From CAMAVH01 sp036500145 (GTDB lineage: Bacteria; Pseudomonadota; Alphaproteobacteria; SMXQ01): a stretch of 11,147 nucleotides of DNA. Below the pieces are notes generated by a model. It ran no database searches. It was not told the DNA's origin and saw only the letters and a list, made by a program, of their open reading frames with translations. The position numbers and the translations under genes were made by a program. This document shows, piece after piece, positions 1-5,338 of the stretch. The stretch is from assembly GCA_036500145.1 (NCBI GenBank), contig DASYCO010000016.1:1-11147 (forward strand), written 5' to 3'. Every line of letters begins with the position of its first letter. Positions within the stretch are counted from its first letter, which is position 1.

Positions 1-141
1 GGCGCGATCCTGGGGTCGCCCCTGCCGCTCGGCCAGAGCCTGCTGCTGGTCTGGCCGCAGATCACCGGCCTGGTCGCCATCGCGATCCTGCTGTTCGCGG
101 TCGCCTACACGCTGTTCCAGCGCCAGGAAATCCGCGCTTGA
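1..141 (+). CDS. C-terminal end of a probable ABC-2 type transporter permease (5' truncated)
   Basis: The frame is open from the first base to a TGA at 139-141, giving 46 residues. They form one hydrophobic membrane helix (around ITGLVAIAILLFAVAYTLF) followed by a short charged tail ending RQEIRA. A final helix followed by a tail of the form 'F-x-R-Q-E-[IV]-R-x' is common at the C-terminus of ABC-2 type permeases, the membrane subunits of exporters for drugs, lipids or polysaccharides. That family assignment rests on the tail only, so it is an inference. The ATPase partner would lie outside the window to the left. No terminator-like hairpin follows the stop. Confidence 0.55.
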   Translation, partial: GAILGSPLPLGQSLLLVWPQITGLVAIAILLFAVAYTLFQRQEIRA

Positions 142-153
142 GACAGGAAGCCG

Positions 154-201
154 ATGAAGCTGACGCCATCGTTGGCGTTGCTAATTGCGTCTGGACTTTG
201 A
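154..201 (+). CDS. Possible 15-codon ORF resembling a cut-off signal peptide
   Basis: The ORF reads MKLTPSLALLIASGL then TGA. An AGGAA lies 5-6 bases before the ATG, so the start region looks like a real ribosome-binding site. The peptide has the shape of a signal peptide: a lysine, then a hydrophobic run. It stops exactly where a cleavage site would be expected. It may be a remnant of a secreted protein or lipoprotein gene broken by mutation, a tiny membrane peptide, or chance. The rest of 142-260 shows no terminator or convincing promoter. Confidence 0.2.
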   Translation: MKLTPSLALLIASGL

Positions 202-260
202 AAGGAAACGCTGGCCTCATCATGAAGGCAGCTTCCTTGGCATAACGCTTCAGGCAGGCG

Positions 261-482
261 ATGAACTGGCCACATCAACCCCTTAAAAGGGGAGACATTG
301 CGGCGATCGTGATCCTGGTCGCTGTTGTTGCTGCCCTATTTCTGACGGGTTTCTCCGATCCATCGCGACAGGCGAACGCTGGATTTGGGCCGGACTGGAA
401 TTGCTATTCGGTGCCCAATGGCGAGCCCGTATGCGTCAAGGACCCGGCTCCAATGCCGGTTGATCTGCTCGATTCGCGCTAG
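261..482 (+). CDS. Small single-pass membrane protein of unknown function
   Basis: The product is 73 residues. Residues 1-10 are a short basic N-terminus, residues 11-31 form one hydrophobic segment (DIAAIVILVAVVAALFLTGF), and about 40 polar residues follow. The polar part should face the periplasm and contains GFGPDWNCYS and GEPVCVKDP, so two cysteines sit 10 residues apart and could form a disulfide. The ATG is preceded by AGGCAGG at a reasonable distance. The G-P-x-W-x-C ... G-x-P-V-C pattern recalls small uncharacterised alphaproteobacterial proteins, but I cannot name a family. It sits alone between the permease tail and the thrS promoter. Confidence 0.6.
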   Translation: MNWPHQPLKRGDIAAIVILVAVVAALFLTGFSDPSRQANAGFGPDWNCYSVPNGEPVCVKDPAPMPVDLLDSR

Positions 483-502
483 GAAGCGCTTGCGCCCGTT
501 CC

Positions 503-530
503 TTGACAGACGGCGCGAGGCGGATAGAGT
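503..530 (+). promoter_or_regulatory. Probable sigma-70 type promoter for thrS
   Basis: TTGACA (503-508) is followed after 16 bases by TAGAGT (525-530). The -35 box is a perfect match and is preceded by CC, giving the CTTGAC form favoured by alphaproteobacterial housekeeping sigma factors. The -10 box matches TATAAT at four of six positions. Transcription would begin near 537, leaving a leader of about 50 bases before the thrS ATG at 588. That leader is T-rich between 551 and 577. Confidence 0.6.
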
Positions 531-587
531 GCGGGCCCTCGCATTCTGCGGTTTTCCTAGGCTTTTCCTGGTTTTTTCGAGCATTAC

Positions 588-2510
588 ATGGTCGCGATCA
601 CACTTCCTGACGGCAAGTCCCTGAGCTTCGACGGTCCGGTCACCCCGGCCGAGGTCGCCGCCAAGATCGGCCCTGGCCTGGCCAAGGCGGCGCTCGCCGC
701 CAAGGTCGACGGCAAGCTGTGGGACCTCACCCGTCCGGTGACCCAGGATGCGAAGATCGCCCTCGTGACCGCGCGCGATCCGGAAGGGCTCGAGCTGCTG
801 CGCCACGACGCCGCGCACGTCATGGCGCAGGCGGTGCAGGAGCTCTATCCCGGCACGCAGATCACCTTCGGCCCCTCGACCGAGGACGGCTTCTACTACG
901 ACTTCGTGCGCGACGAGCCCTTCACGCCGGAAGACTTCGAGAAGATCGAAGGCCGCATGCGCGACATCGTCGCGCGCGACCTGCCGATCGTGCGCGAGGA
1001 ATGGTCGCCGGAGCAGGCCGTGTCCTACTTCAAGGACCATGGCGAGAGCTACAAGGCCGAATGGGTGAGCGAGATCGCCAAGCGCGGCGAGCCGATCTCC
1101 ATCTACCGCCAGGGCGACTGGCTCGACCTCTGCATGGGCCCGCATCTGCCTTCCACGGGCAAGCTGCCGACCGCCTTCAAGGTGATGAAGGTGGCGGGCG
1201 CCTACTGGCGCGGCGACGCGAAGAACCGCATGCTCCAGCGCATCTACGGCACGGTCTGGCCCGACGACAAGCAGCTCAAGGGCTACCTCACGATGCTGGA
1301 GGAGGCCGACAAGCGCGACCATCGCCGCCTCGGCCGCGAGATGGACCTCTTCCACATCCAGGAAGAGGCCGTTGGCAGCGTGTTCTGGCACCCCAACGGC
1401 TGGACGCTCTACCGCGCCGTCGAAGACTACATGCGCGTCTGCCTGAAGAAGTACGGCTACGTCGAGGTCAAGACGCCGCAGCTCGTCTCGCGCAGCCTGT
1501 GGGAAGCCTCGGGCCACTGGGAGAAGTTCGGCAAGAACATGTTCATGGCGACGACGACGCAGGAAGACGTCGACCTCGCGATCAAGCCGATGAACTGTCC
1601 CTGCCACGTGCAGATCTTCCGCCAGGGCCTCAAGAGCTACCGCGACCTGCCGCTGCGCATGGCCGAGTTCGGCTCCTGCCACCGCTACGAGCCGTCGGGC
1701 GCCCTGCACGGCATCATGCGTGTGCGCGCCTTCACGCAGGACGACGCGCACATCTTCTGCACCGAGGACCAGATCACCGCCGAGACGGTGGCCTTCTGCG
1801 ACATGCTGAAGGCCGTCTACAAGGACTTCGGCTTCGCCGACGTGCATGTGAAGTTCTCCGACCGGCCGCCGGTGCGCGCCGGCGAGGATGCCACCTGGGA
1901 CCGCGCCGAGGGCGCGCTGCTCGCGGCGGCGAAGGAAGCCGGCCTGGAGACGACGCTCAACCCGGGCGAGGGCGCGTTCTACGGCCCCAAGCTGGAATTC
2001 ACCCTGCGCGACGCCATCGGCCGCGACTGGCAGTGCGGCACCCTGCAGGTCGACTTCGTGCTGCCCGAGCGGCTCGACGCCTCCTATGTCGCCGAGGACG
2101 GCACGCGTAAGCGTCCTGTCATGCTGCACCGGGCCATTTTCGGCTCGTTCGAGCGCTTCATCGGCATCCTGATCGAGCAATATGCCGGCAAGTTCCCGCT
2201 CTGGCTGGCGCCGCAGCAGGTCGTCGTCACCACGATCACCAACGACGCCGACGAATATGCCAAGGAAGTCATGGCGGTCCTGGCCGCCCGCGGCCTGCGG
2301 GTCGGCCTCGACCTCCGGGCCGAAAAGATCGGCTACAAGGTGCGCGAGCACTCCCTGGCCAAGGTGCCGGTCATCATCGCCGTCGGCAAGCGGGAGGCCG
2401 ATGAGCGCAAGGTCGCCATCCGCCGGCTCGGCAGCACGGACCAAGAAGTCCTTGCGCTGGATGAGGCGGCGACTAGACTGGGCGCCGAAGCCCAGGTGCC
2501 TACTCCCTGA
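588..2510 (+). CDS. thrS: Threonyl-tRNA synthetase
   Basis: This cytoplasmic class II synthetase charges tRNA-Thr with threonine and edits mischarged Ser-tRNA-Thr. The 640-residue product is full length for the bacterial family. Residues 1-62 form the TGS domain. Residues about 63-225 form the editing (SAD) domain with its four signature residues H73, H77, C182 and H186. Residues about 240-535 are the catalytic core: C337, H388 and H514 correspond to the zinc ligands that recognise threonine, motif 2 arginine is at FGSCHRYEP (R366), and motif 3 is around GSFERFIG (R523). The anticodon-binding domain follows from about 540. The zinc loop reads MNCPCH. The ATG at 588 gives the correct TGS N-terminus, but its ribosome-binding site is weak (CGAG, six bases upstream). 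It heads the thrS-infC-rpmI-rplT-pheST cluster, with a promoter at 503-530 and a 198-base gap to infC. Confidence 0.98.
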   Translation: MVAITLPDGKSLSFDGPVTPAEVAAKIGPGLAKAALAAKVDGKLWDLTRPVTQDAKIALVTARDPEGLELLRHDAAHVMAQAVQELYPGTQITFGPSTEDGFYYDFVRDEPFTPEDFEKIEGRMRDIVARDLPIVREEWSPEQAVSYFKDHGESYKAEWVSEIAKRGEPISIYRQGDWLDLCMGPHLPSTGKLPTAFKVMKVAGAYWRGDAKNRMLQRIYGTVWPDDKQLKGYLTMLEEADKRDHRRLGREMDLFHIQEEAVGSVFWHPNGWTLYRAVEDYMRVCLKKYGYVEVKTPQLVSRSLWEASGHWEKFGKNMFMATTTQEDVDLAIKPMNCPCHVQIFRQGLKSYRDLPLRMAEFGSCHRYEPSGALHGIMRVRAFTQDDAHIFCTEDQITAETVAFCDMLKAVYKDFGFADVHVKFSDRPPVRAGEDATWDRAEGALLAAAKEAGLETTLNPGEGAFYGPKLEFTLRDAIGRDWQCGTLQVDFVLPERLDASYVAEDGTRKRPVMLHRAIFGSFERFIGILIEQYAGKFPLWLAPQQVVVTTITNDADEYAKEVMAVLAARGLRVGLDLRAEKIGYKVREHSLAKVPVIIAVGKREADERKVAIRRLGSTDQEVLALDEAATRLGAEAQVPTP

Positions 2511-2623
2511 GCGGCCCCCTGACAGAGGAATCCGACCGTCCAGACAGATCTCGCGCCTGCTCGGCCGGGGATCGAGTCGGGATTTCGCTCGCGTTCAAGT
2601 CAGGGCTCCTGCGTCCGCGTCCC

Positions 2624-2651
2624 TTGCCGTTGCCTTCCCGACCGCTTACAT
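2624..2651 (+). promoter_or_regulatory. Weak candidate promoter for infC
   Basis: TTGCCG (2624-2629, preceded by C) and TTACAT (2646-2651) are separated by 16 bases. Each box matches the sigma-70 consensus at only about half its positions. The main support is position: transcription would start around 2658, just before a hairpin at 2660-2678 and the infC ribosome-binding site at 2696. infC may instead be read mainly by transcription continuing from thrS. Confidence 0.25.
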
Positions 2652-2659
2652 CCGTCACA

Positions 2660-2678
2660 TGCCGCCATCCGGGCGGCA
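2660..2678 (+). promoter_or_regulatory. Perfect hairpin in the infC leader
   Basis: TGCCGCC (2660-2666) pairs perfectly with GGCGGCA (2672-2678) around the five-base loop ATCCG. The bases after it are GGATTTTGAACTG, so there is only a short T run and a weak case for an intrinsic terminator. It ends 17 bases before the infC Shine-Dalgarno sequence. It could be a stabilising 5' hairpin, a partial terminator of thrS transcripts, or part of a translational operator. Confidence 0.45.
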
Positions 2679-2695
2679 GGATTTTGAACTGAGAC

Positions 2696-2711
2696 AGGAG
2701 ACTGTTACATA
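2696..2711 (+). promoter_or_regulatory. infC ribosome-binding site and ATA start codon
   Basis: AGGAG (2696-2700) is followed after eight bases by ATA (2709-2711). The reading frame has a TGA at 2685-2687, and the codons between it and the conserved IF-3 sequence contain no ATG, GTG or TTG. The well-placed AGGAG picks ATA as the start. Rare starts (AUU, AUC, AUA) are a known feature of infC: IF-3 rejects such codons, so the protein represses its own synthesis. Confidence 0.85.
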
Positions 2712-3248
2712 GCTCGTCCGCCTTTCGACGCCCCCGCCAAGTCTAACGACGGCCCGCGCGTCAATGAACAAATCCGCACGCTGAACGTCCGCCTCGTCGA
2801 CGAGAACGGCGAGATGATCGGCGTGGTCCCCACCTCCGAAGCCATTGAAAGGGCTCTGGCTGCCGGGCTTGACCTGATTGAAGTGTCGCCCAACGCCGAT
2901 CCGCCCGTCTGCAAGATCCTCGACTACGGCAAGTTCAAGTACGAGGAGCAGAAGCGCAAGAACGAAGCCCGCAAGAAGCAGAAGGTCATCGAGGTCAAAG
3001 AGATCAAGATGCGCCCGACGATCGACGACCACGACTACGACGTGAAGATGCGCGCCGTGCAGCGCTTCCTCGAGGAAGGCGACAAGGTGAAGCTGACCGT
3101 CCGGTTCCGTGGCCGCGAAATGCTCCACCAGGAGCTCGGCATGGTCGTCCTCGACCGCGTGCGGGCCGAACTGGGCGAAAAGGCCAAGGTCGAGCAGTAT
3201 CCGAAGCTCGAAGGCCGCCAGATCACCATGGTGCTGGTCAACAAGTGA
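2709..3248 (+). CDS. infC: Translation initiation factor IF-3, starting at ATA
   Basis: IF-3 binds the 30S subunit, keeps it apart from 50S and checks the start codon and initiator tRNA. From the ATA at 2709 the product is 179 residues, close to the 180 of the E. coli protein. The N-terminal domain contains GPRVNEQIR (15-23), VRLVDENGEMIGV and PPVCKILDYGKFKYE (65-79). A lysine- and arginine-rich linker covers about 80-97. The C-terminal domain begins at KEIKMRPTIDDHDYDVK (97 onward) and ends QITMVLVNK. The first canonical start is the ATG at 2814, which is codon 36. Using it would remove conserved N-domain residues, so it is rejected. The codon choice points to autoregulation by IF-3 itself. 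infC follows thrS after 198 bases and precedes rpmI by 302 bases. Confidence 0.95.
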   Translation: MARPPFDAPAKSNDGPRVNEQIRTLNVRLVDENGEMIGVVPTSEAIERALAAGLDLIEVSPNADPPVCKILDYGKFKYEEQKRKNEARKKQKVIEVKEIKMRPTIDDHDYDVKMRAVQRFLEEGDKVKLTVRFRGREMLHQELGMVVLDRVRAELGEKAKVEQYPKLEGRQITMVLVNK

Positions 3249-3256
3249 CGAATCAC

Positions 3257-3290
3257 GCCGTCCGGCGGGCTTTCGGGCCTCCCGGGCGGC
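3257..3290 (+). other. Stem-loop just after infC
   Basis: GCCGTCCGG (3257-3265) pairs with CCGGGCGGC (3282-3290) over nine pairs, one of them G-U, with a GC-rich 16-base loop. It starts eight bases after the infC stop. GGATTAGATTCGG follows instead of a T run, so it is not a standard intrinsic terminator. It may protect the infC mRNA 3' end or slow transcription. Confidence 0.35.
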
Positions 3291-3377
3291 GGATTAGATT
3301 CGGATCAGAGTCCGCCTCGGCCGCCAACCCGTTGAAAATAATGTAAAATATTCGGTCGAGGGGCCGCTTGCGCGGCC

Positions 3378-3406
3378 TTGCAATCGGTTTGCCTTGCCGG
3401 TATAAA
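3378..3406 (+). promoter_or_regulatory. Probable promoter for rpmI-rplT
   Basis: TTGCAA (3378-3383) is followed after exactly 17 bases by TATAAA (3401-3406). These match the sigma-70 consensus at four and five of six positions respectively, better than anything else in the gap. Transcription would begin around 3413, giving a leader of about 138 bases before rpmI. The -10 box lies inside the left arm of an inverted repeat (ATAAACC ... GGTTTAT), which could also act as a DNA operator. Confidence 0.55.
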
Positions 3407-3441
3407 CCTCGCCTCGGCCGGACGGGCCGGTTTATCCCGTC
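3398..3441 (+). promoter_or_regulatory. Overlapping alternative hairpins in the rpmI leader
   Basis: Hairpin A pairs CGG-T-ATAAACC (3398-3408) with GGTTTAT-C-CCG (3429-3439): ten pairs with one T/C mismatch, plus an inner CGGCC/GGCCG helix (3415-3419 with 3425-3429) that can compete with its top. Hairpin B pairs GACGGG (3421-3426) with CCCGTC (3436-3441) around a nine-base loop. A and B share bases and cannot form together. A transcript starting at the nearby promoter (about 3413) would lack the left arm of A and could form only B. Transcripts reading through from infC could form either. This arrangement would suit L20-mediated or promoter-dependent control, which is inference. Confidence 0.4.
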
Positions 3442-3489
3442 ATCGTGAAGATTTGGGCGTCAGACCTCCGGGTTCGACTCTCTAGGCGT

Positions 3490-3507
3490 GGCCCGCATCG
3501 GCGGGCC
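3490..3507 (+). promoter_or_regulatory. Hairpin in the rpmI 5' leader
   Basis: GGCCCGC (3490-3496) pairs perfectly with GCGGGCC (3501-3507) around the tetraloop ATCG. It ends 31 bases before the rpmI Shine-Dalgarno sequence. No T run follows, so it is more likely a structural element of the leader than a terminator. Confidence 0.4.
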
Positions 3508-3550
3508 GCTTCGCGTCAGGCGCCGAAAAGGTTTTGTTAGGATCACGAAC

Positions 3551-3751
3551 ATGCCGAAGATGAAGACCAAGAGCGGCGCCAAGAAGCGCTTCAAGATCAC
3601 TGGCACTGGCAAGGTCGTCATGGCCCACGCCAACAAGCGCCATGGTCTGCGCAAGCGCAGCCAGAAGATGAAGCGCACTGCGCGCGGCACGAAGGTGCTG
3701 CAGCCGGGTGACGCGAATCTGATCACCAATTTCTTCATGCCCTACGCCTAA
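3551..3751 (+). CDS. rpmI: 50S ribosomal protein L35 (bL35)
   Basis: L35 is a small basic protein of the large ribosomal subunit. The product is 66 residues and begins MPKMKTKSGAKKRFKITGTG, the family's N-terminal signature. It continues with the basic HANKRHGLRKRSQKMKR stretch and ends in a hydrophobic tail, NLITNFFMPYA. The ATG at 3551 is chosen because it gives the canonical protein and has AGGA eight bases upstream. A longer reading from GTG at 3488 would add 21 non-homologous residues and run through the leader hairpin. Its TAA stop overlaps the ribosome-binding site of rplT, which suggests translational coupling. Confidence 0.97.
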   Translation: MPKMKTKSGAKKRFKITGTGKVVMAHANKRHGLRKRSQKMKRTARGTKVLQPGDANLITNFFMPYA

Positions 3752-3763
3752 GGAGACCGACCC

Positions 3764-4129
3764 ATGGCTCGCACCAAACGGGGCGTCACCTCCCACGCCC
3801 GTCACAAGAAGATCCTCGCGATGGCCTCCGGCTATCGCGATCGCAACAGCAGCAACTTCCGCATCGCGATCGAAAAGGTCGAGAAGGGCCTGCAGTACGC
3901 GTATCGCGACCGCCGCAACAAGAAGCGCGTGTTCCGCGCCCTGTGGATCCAGCGCATCAACGCCGCCGCGCGCATGAACGGCCTGACCTACGGCCAGCTG
4001 ATCGATGGCCTGAAGAAGGGCGGCATCGACCTCGACCGCAAGGTCATGTCCGACATGGCGGTCACGGCCCCCGAGTCGTTTGCCGAGCTGGTCAACCAAG
4101 CGCGGGCAGCCCTCGTCAAGGCCGCCTAA
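3764..4129 (+). CDS. rplT: 50S ribosomal protein L20 (bL20)
   Basis: L20 binds 23S rRNA directly and is needed early in large-subunit assembly. In several bacteria it also represses its own operon through the rpmI leader. The 121-residue product begins MARTKRGVTSHARHKKIL and has the conserved globular-domain blocks YAYRDRRNKKR (46-56), FRALWIQRINAAAR (58-71) and GLTYGQLIDGLKK. AGGAG (3751-3755), starting in the rpmI stop codon, lies eight bases before the ATG. The segment GYRDRNSSNFR in the rRNA-binding extension is less basic than the GYxGRRKN-type sequence of many L20 proteins. A 12-base gap joins it to rpmI, and a strong terminator follows at 4169. Confidence 0.97.
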   Translation: MARTKRGVTSHARHKKILAMASGYRDRNSSNFRIAIEKVEKGLQYAYRDRRNKKRVFRALWIQRINAAARMNGLTYGQLIDGLKKGGIDLDRKVMSDMAVTAPESFAELVNQARAALVKAA

Positions 4130-4144
4130 GGCTCGACCGAGCCT
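4129..4144 (+). other. Small hairpin at the rplT stop
   Basis: AGGCTC (4129-4134) pairs with GAGCCT (4139-4144) around the loop GACC, beginning at the last base of the rplT stop codon. No T run follows. It stands 24 bases upstream of the strong terminator and may be part of the same 3' end structure. Confidence 0.35.
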
Positions 4145-4168
4145 CAGGCATCCGAATTTGATTAGAGA

Positions 4169-4201
4169 GGGGCCGTCCTGCGGGGCGGCCCCTTTTGTTT
4201 T
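4169..4201 (+). terminator. Intrinsic terminator or attenuator between rplT and pheS
   Basis: GGGGCCGTCC (4169-4178) pairs over ten bases, one a G-U, with GGGCGGCCCC (4183-4192) around TGCG. TTTTGTTTT (4193-4201) follows. This is a textbook rho-independent terminator. It lies 39 bases before the pheS ATG, so it either ends the ribosomal-protein transcript or meters transcription into pheST. No Phe-rich leader peptide precedes it, so the classical E. coli pheST attenuation mechanism is not supported. Confidence 0.9.
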
Positions 4202-4240
4202 GCGACAACGATCCCAAAAAAACTTCGAGTATCCCCGGAC

Positions 4241-5338
4241 ATGAGCAACGATCTCGACGACGTCCGTTTCGCCATCGCCAGCGCGCTCGCGCAGGCCGAG
4301 ACGCTCGATGCGCTCGAAGCCGTGCGCGTCGACGCGCTCGGCCGCAAGGGCAGCATCACGGCCCTCATGAAGGACATGACGGCGCTGGCGCCCGACGAGC
4401 GCAAGGCGCGCGGCCAGGCGGTCAACGCCCTGAAGGACGACATCGCCGCGGCGCTCGACGCGCGCAAGGCCGTGCTAGAAGCCGGCGCCTTGGACGCCAA
4501 GCTCGCCGCCGAACGCATCGACGTGACGGCGACCGCGCGCCCCGAGCAGGCGGGCGCGCTGCATCCGATCAGCCAGACGATGGACGAGCTCTGCGCGATC
4601 TTCGCCGAGATGGGCTTCACCCTTGCCGAAGGACCGGACATCGAGGACGATTTCCACAACTTCACGGCGCTCAACATTCCGCCCGAGCATCCGGCGCGCC
4701 AGATGCACGACACCTTCTACCTGCCGGCCGACGCCGCCGGCACGCGCAAGGTGCTGCGCACGCATACCTCGCCGGTGCAGATCCGCACCATGATGTCGAA
4801 GAAGCCGCCGCACCGCGTCATCGCCATGGGTCGCACCTACCGCAACGATTCGGACATGACGCACACGCCGATGTTCCACCAGATCGAAGGCCTAGTGATC
4901 GACAAGGCGACGCACATGGGCCATCTCAAAGGCTGCCTGATCCAGTTCCTCGCCGCCTTCTTCGAGCTCGACGACGTGCCGATCCGCCTGCGCCCGAGCT
5001 ACTTCCCCTTCACCGAGCCCTCCTGCGAAGTCGACATCGGCTGCTCGCGCAAGGGCAGCGAGCTGAAGATCGGCGCCGGCGACGACTGGCTCGAGATCCT
5101 TGGCGCCGGCATGGTGCATCCCAACGTGCTGGCCAACTGCGGCATCGACCCGACCGAATACCAGGGCTTCGCCTTCGGCATGGGCATCGAGCGCCTGGCG
5201 ATGCTGAAGTACGGCATCGCCGACCTGCGCACCTTCTTCGAGGCAGACCTGCGTTGGCTGCGTCATTACGGCTTCGCCGCGCTCGACGTGCCGAGCCTCG
5301 CCTTCGGGGCCTCTCCGACGGGAGGGACCGGCCGATGA
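4241..5338 (+). CDS. pheS: Phenylalanyl-tRNA synthetase alpha subunit
   Basis: PheS is the catalytic subunit of the (alpha-beta)2 enzyme that charges tRNA-Phe. The product is 365 residues, somewhat longer than E. coli PheS because of a tail after RHYGF. Residues 1-95 form the coiled-coil arm that contacts tRNA. The class II core follows: HPISQTMDEL (108 onward), RTHTSPVQIR (173-182) near the active site, motif 2 at GRTYRNDSDMTHTPMFHQIEG (197-217), YFPFTEPSCEVD (254-265) in the phenylalanine pocket, and motif 3 at GFAFGMGIERLAMLKYGI (309-326). The ribosome-binding site is weak (GAG, about 12 bases upstream). The gene lies just after a strong terminator with no clear promoter of its own in the 39-base gap. 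It overlaps pheT by four bases (ATGA). Confidence 0.98.
   Translation: MSNDLDDVRFAIASALAQAETLDALEAVRVDALGRKGSITALMKDMTALAPDERKARGQAVNALKDDIAAALDARKAVLEAGALDAKLAAERIDVTATARPEQAGALHPISQTMDELCAIFAEMGFTLAEGPDIEDDFHNFTALNIPPEHPARQMHDTFYLPADAAGTRKVLRTHTSPVQIRTMMSKKPPHRVIAMGRTYRNDSDMTHTPMFHQIEGLVIDKATHMGHLKGCLIQFLAAFFELDDVPIRLRPSYFPFTEPSCEVDIGCSRKGSELKIGAGDDWLEILGAGMVHPNVLANCGIDPTEYQGFAFGMGIERLAMLKYGIADLRTFFEADLRWLRHYGFAALDVPSLAFGASPTGGTGR

Larger units (their letters stand above)
3249..3550 (+). other. infC-rpmI intergenic region: structured leader, no gene
   Basis: This 302-base gap has no supportable coding sequence. From left to right it holds a nine-pair stem with one G-U pair (3257-3265 with 3282-3290), an AT-rich patch at 3332-3352, a six-pair hairpin GGCCGC/GCGGCC (3362-3367 with 3372-3377), a promoter candidate at 3378-3406, overlapping alternative hairpins at 3398-3441, a seven-pair hairpin at 3490-3507, and the rpmI ribosome-binding site AGGA (3539-3542). 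None of the stems is followed by a proper T run. In enteric bacteria the rpmI leader carries the site through which L20 represses the operon, so a similar role here is a reasonable inference but is not shown. Confidence 0.6.

Noticed and set aside
336..2444. 702-codon open frame on the - strand opposite thrS
   Set aside because: Same cause: it is the complement of strongly biased thrS codons, has an A/R/H/G/D-rich translation, shows no motifs, and overlaps the thrS promoter.
3450..3500. GGGTTCGACTC, resembling the T-loop of a tRNA
   Set aside because: The flanking bases do not form a five-pair T stem, and I found no acceptor, D or anticodon arm at the expected distances.
3488..3550. GTG start that would lengthen L35 by 21 residues
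   Set aside because: L35 is canonical from MPKMKTKSGAKKRF, the extension crosses the leader hairpin, and AGGA is correctly placed for the ATG at 3551.
4130..4168. Possible Phe leader peptide for pheST attenuation
   Set aside because: There is no start codon followed by Phe codons between the rplT stop and the terminator.
4195..5334. Extension of the pheT frame upstream through all of pheS
   Set aside because: The 380 extra codons are an Arg/Ala/His-rich shadow of pheS. PheT homology begins exactly at the ATG at 5335, which has a ribosome-binding site and ATGA overlap with pheS.
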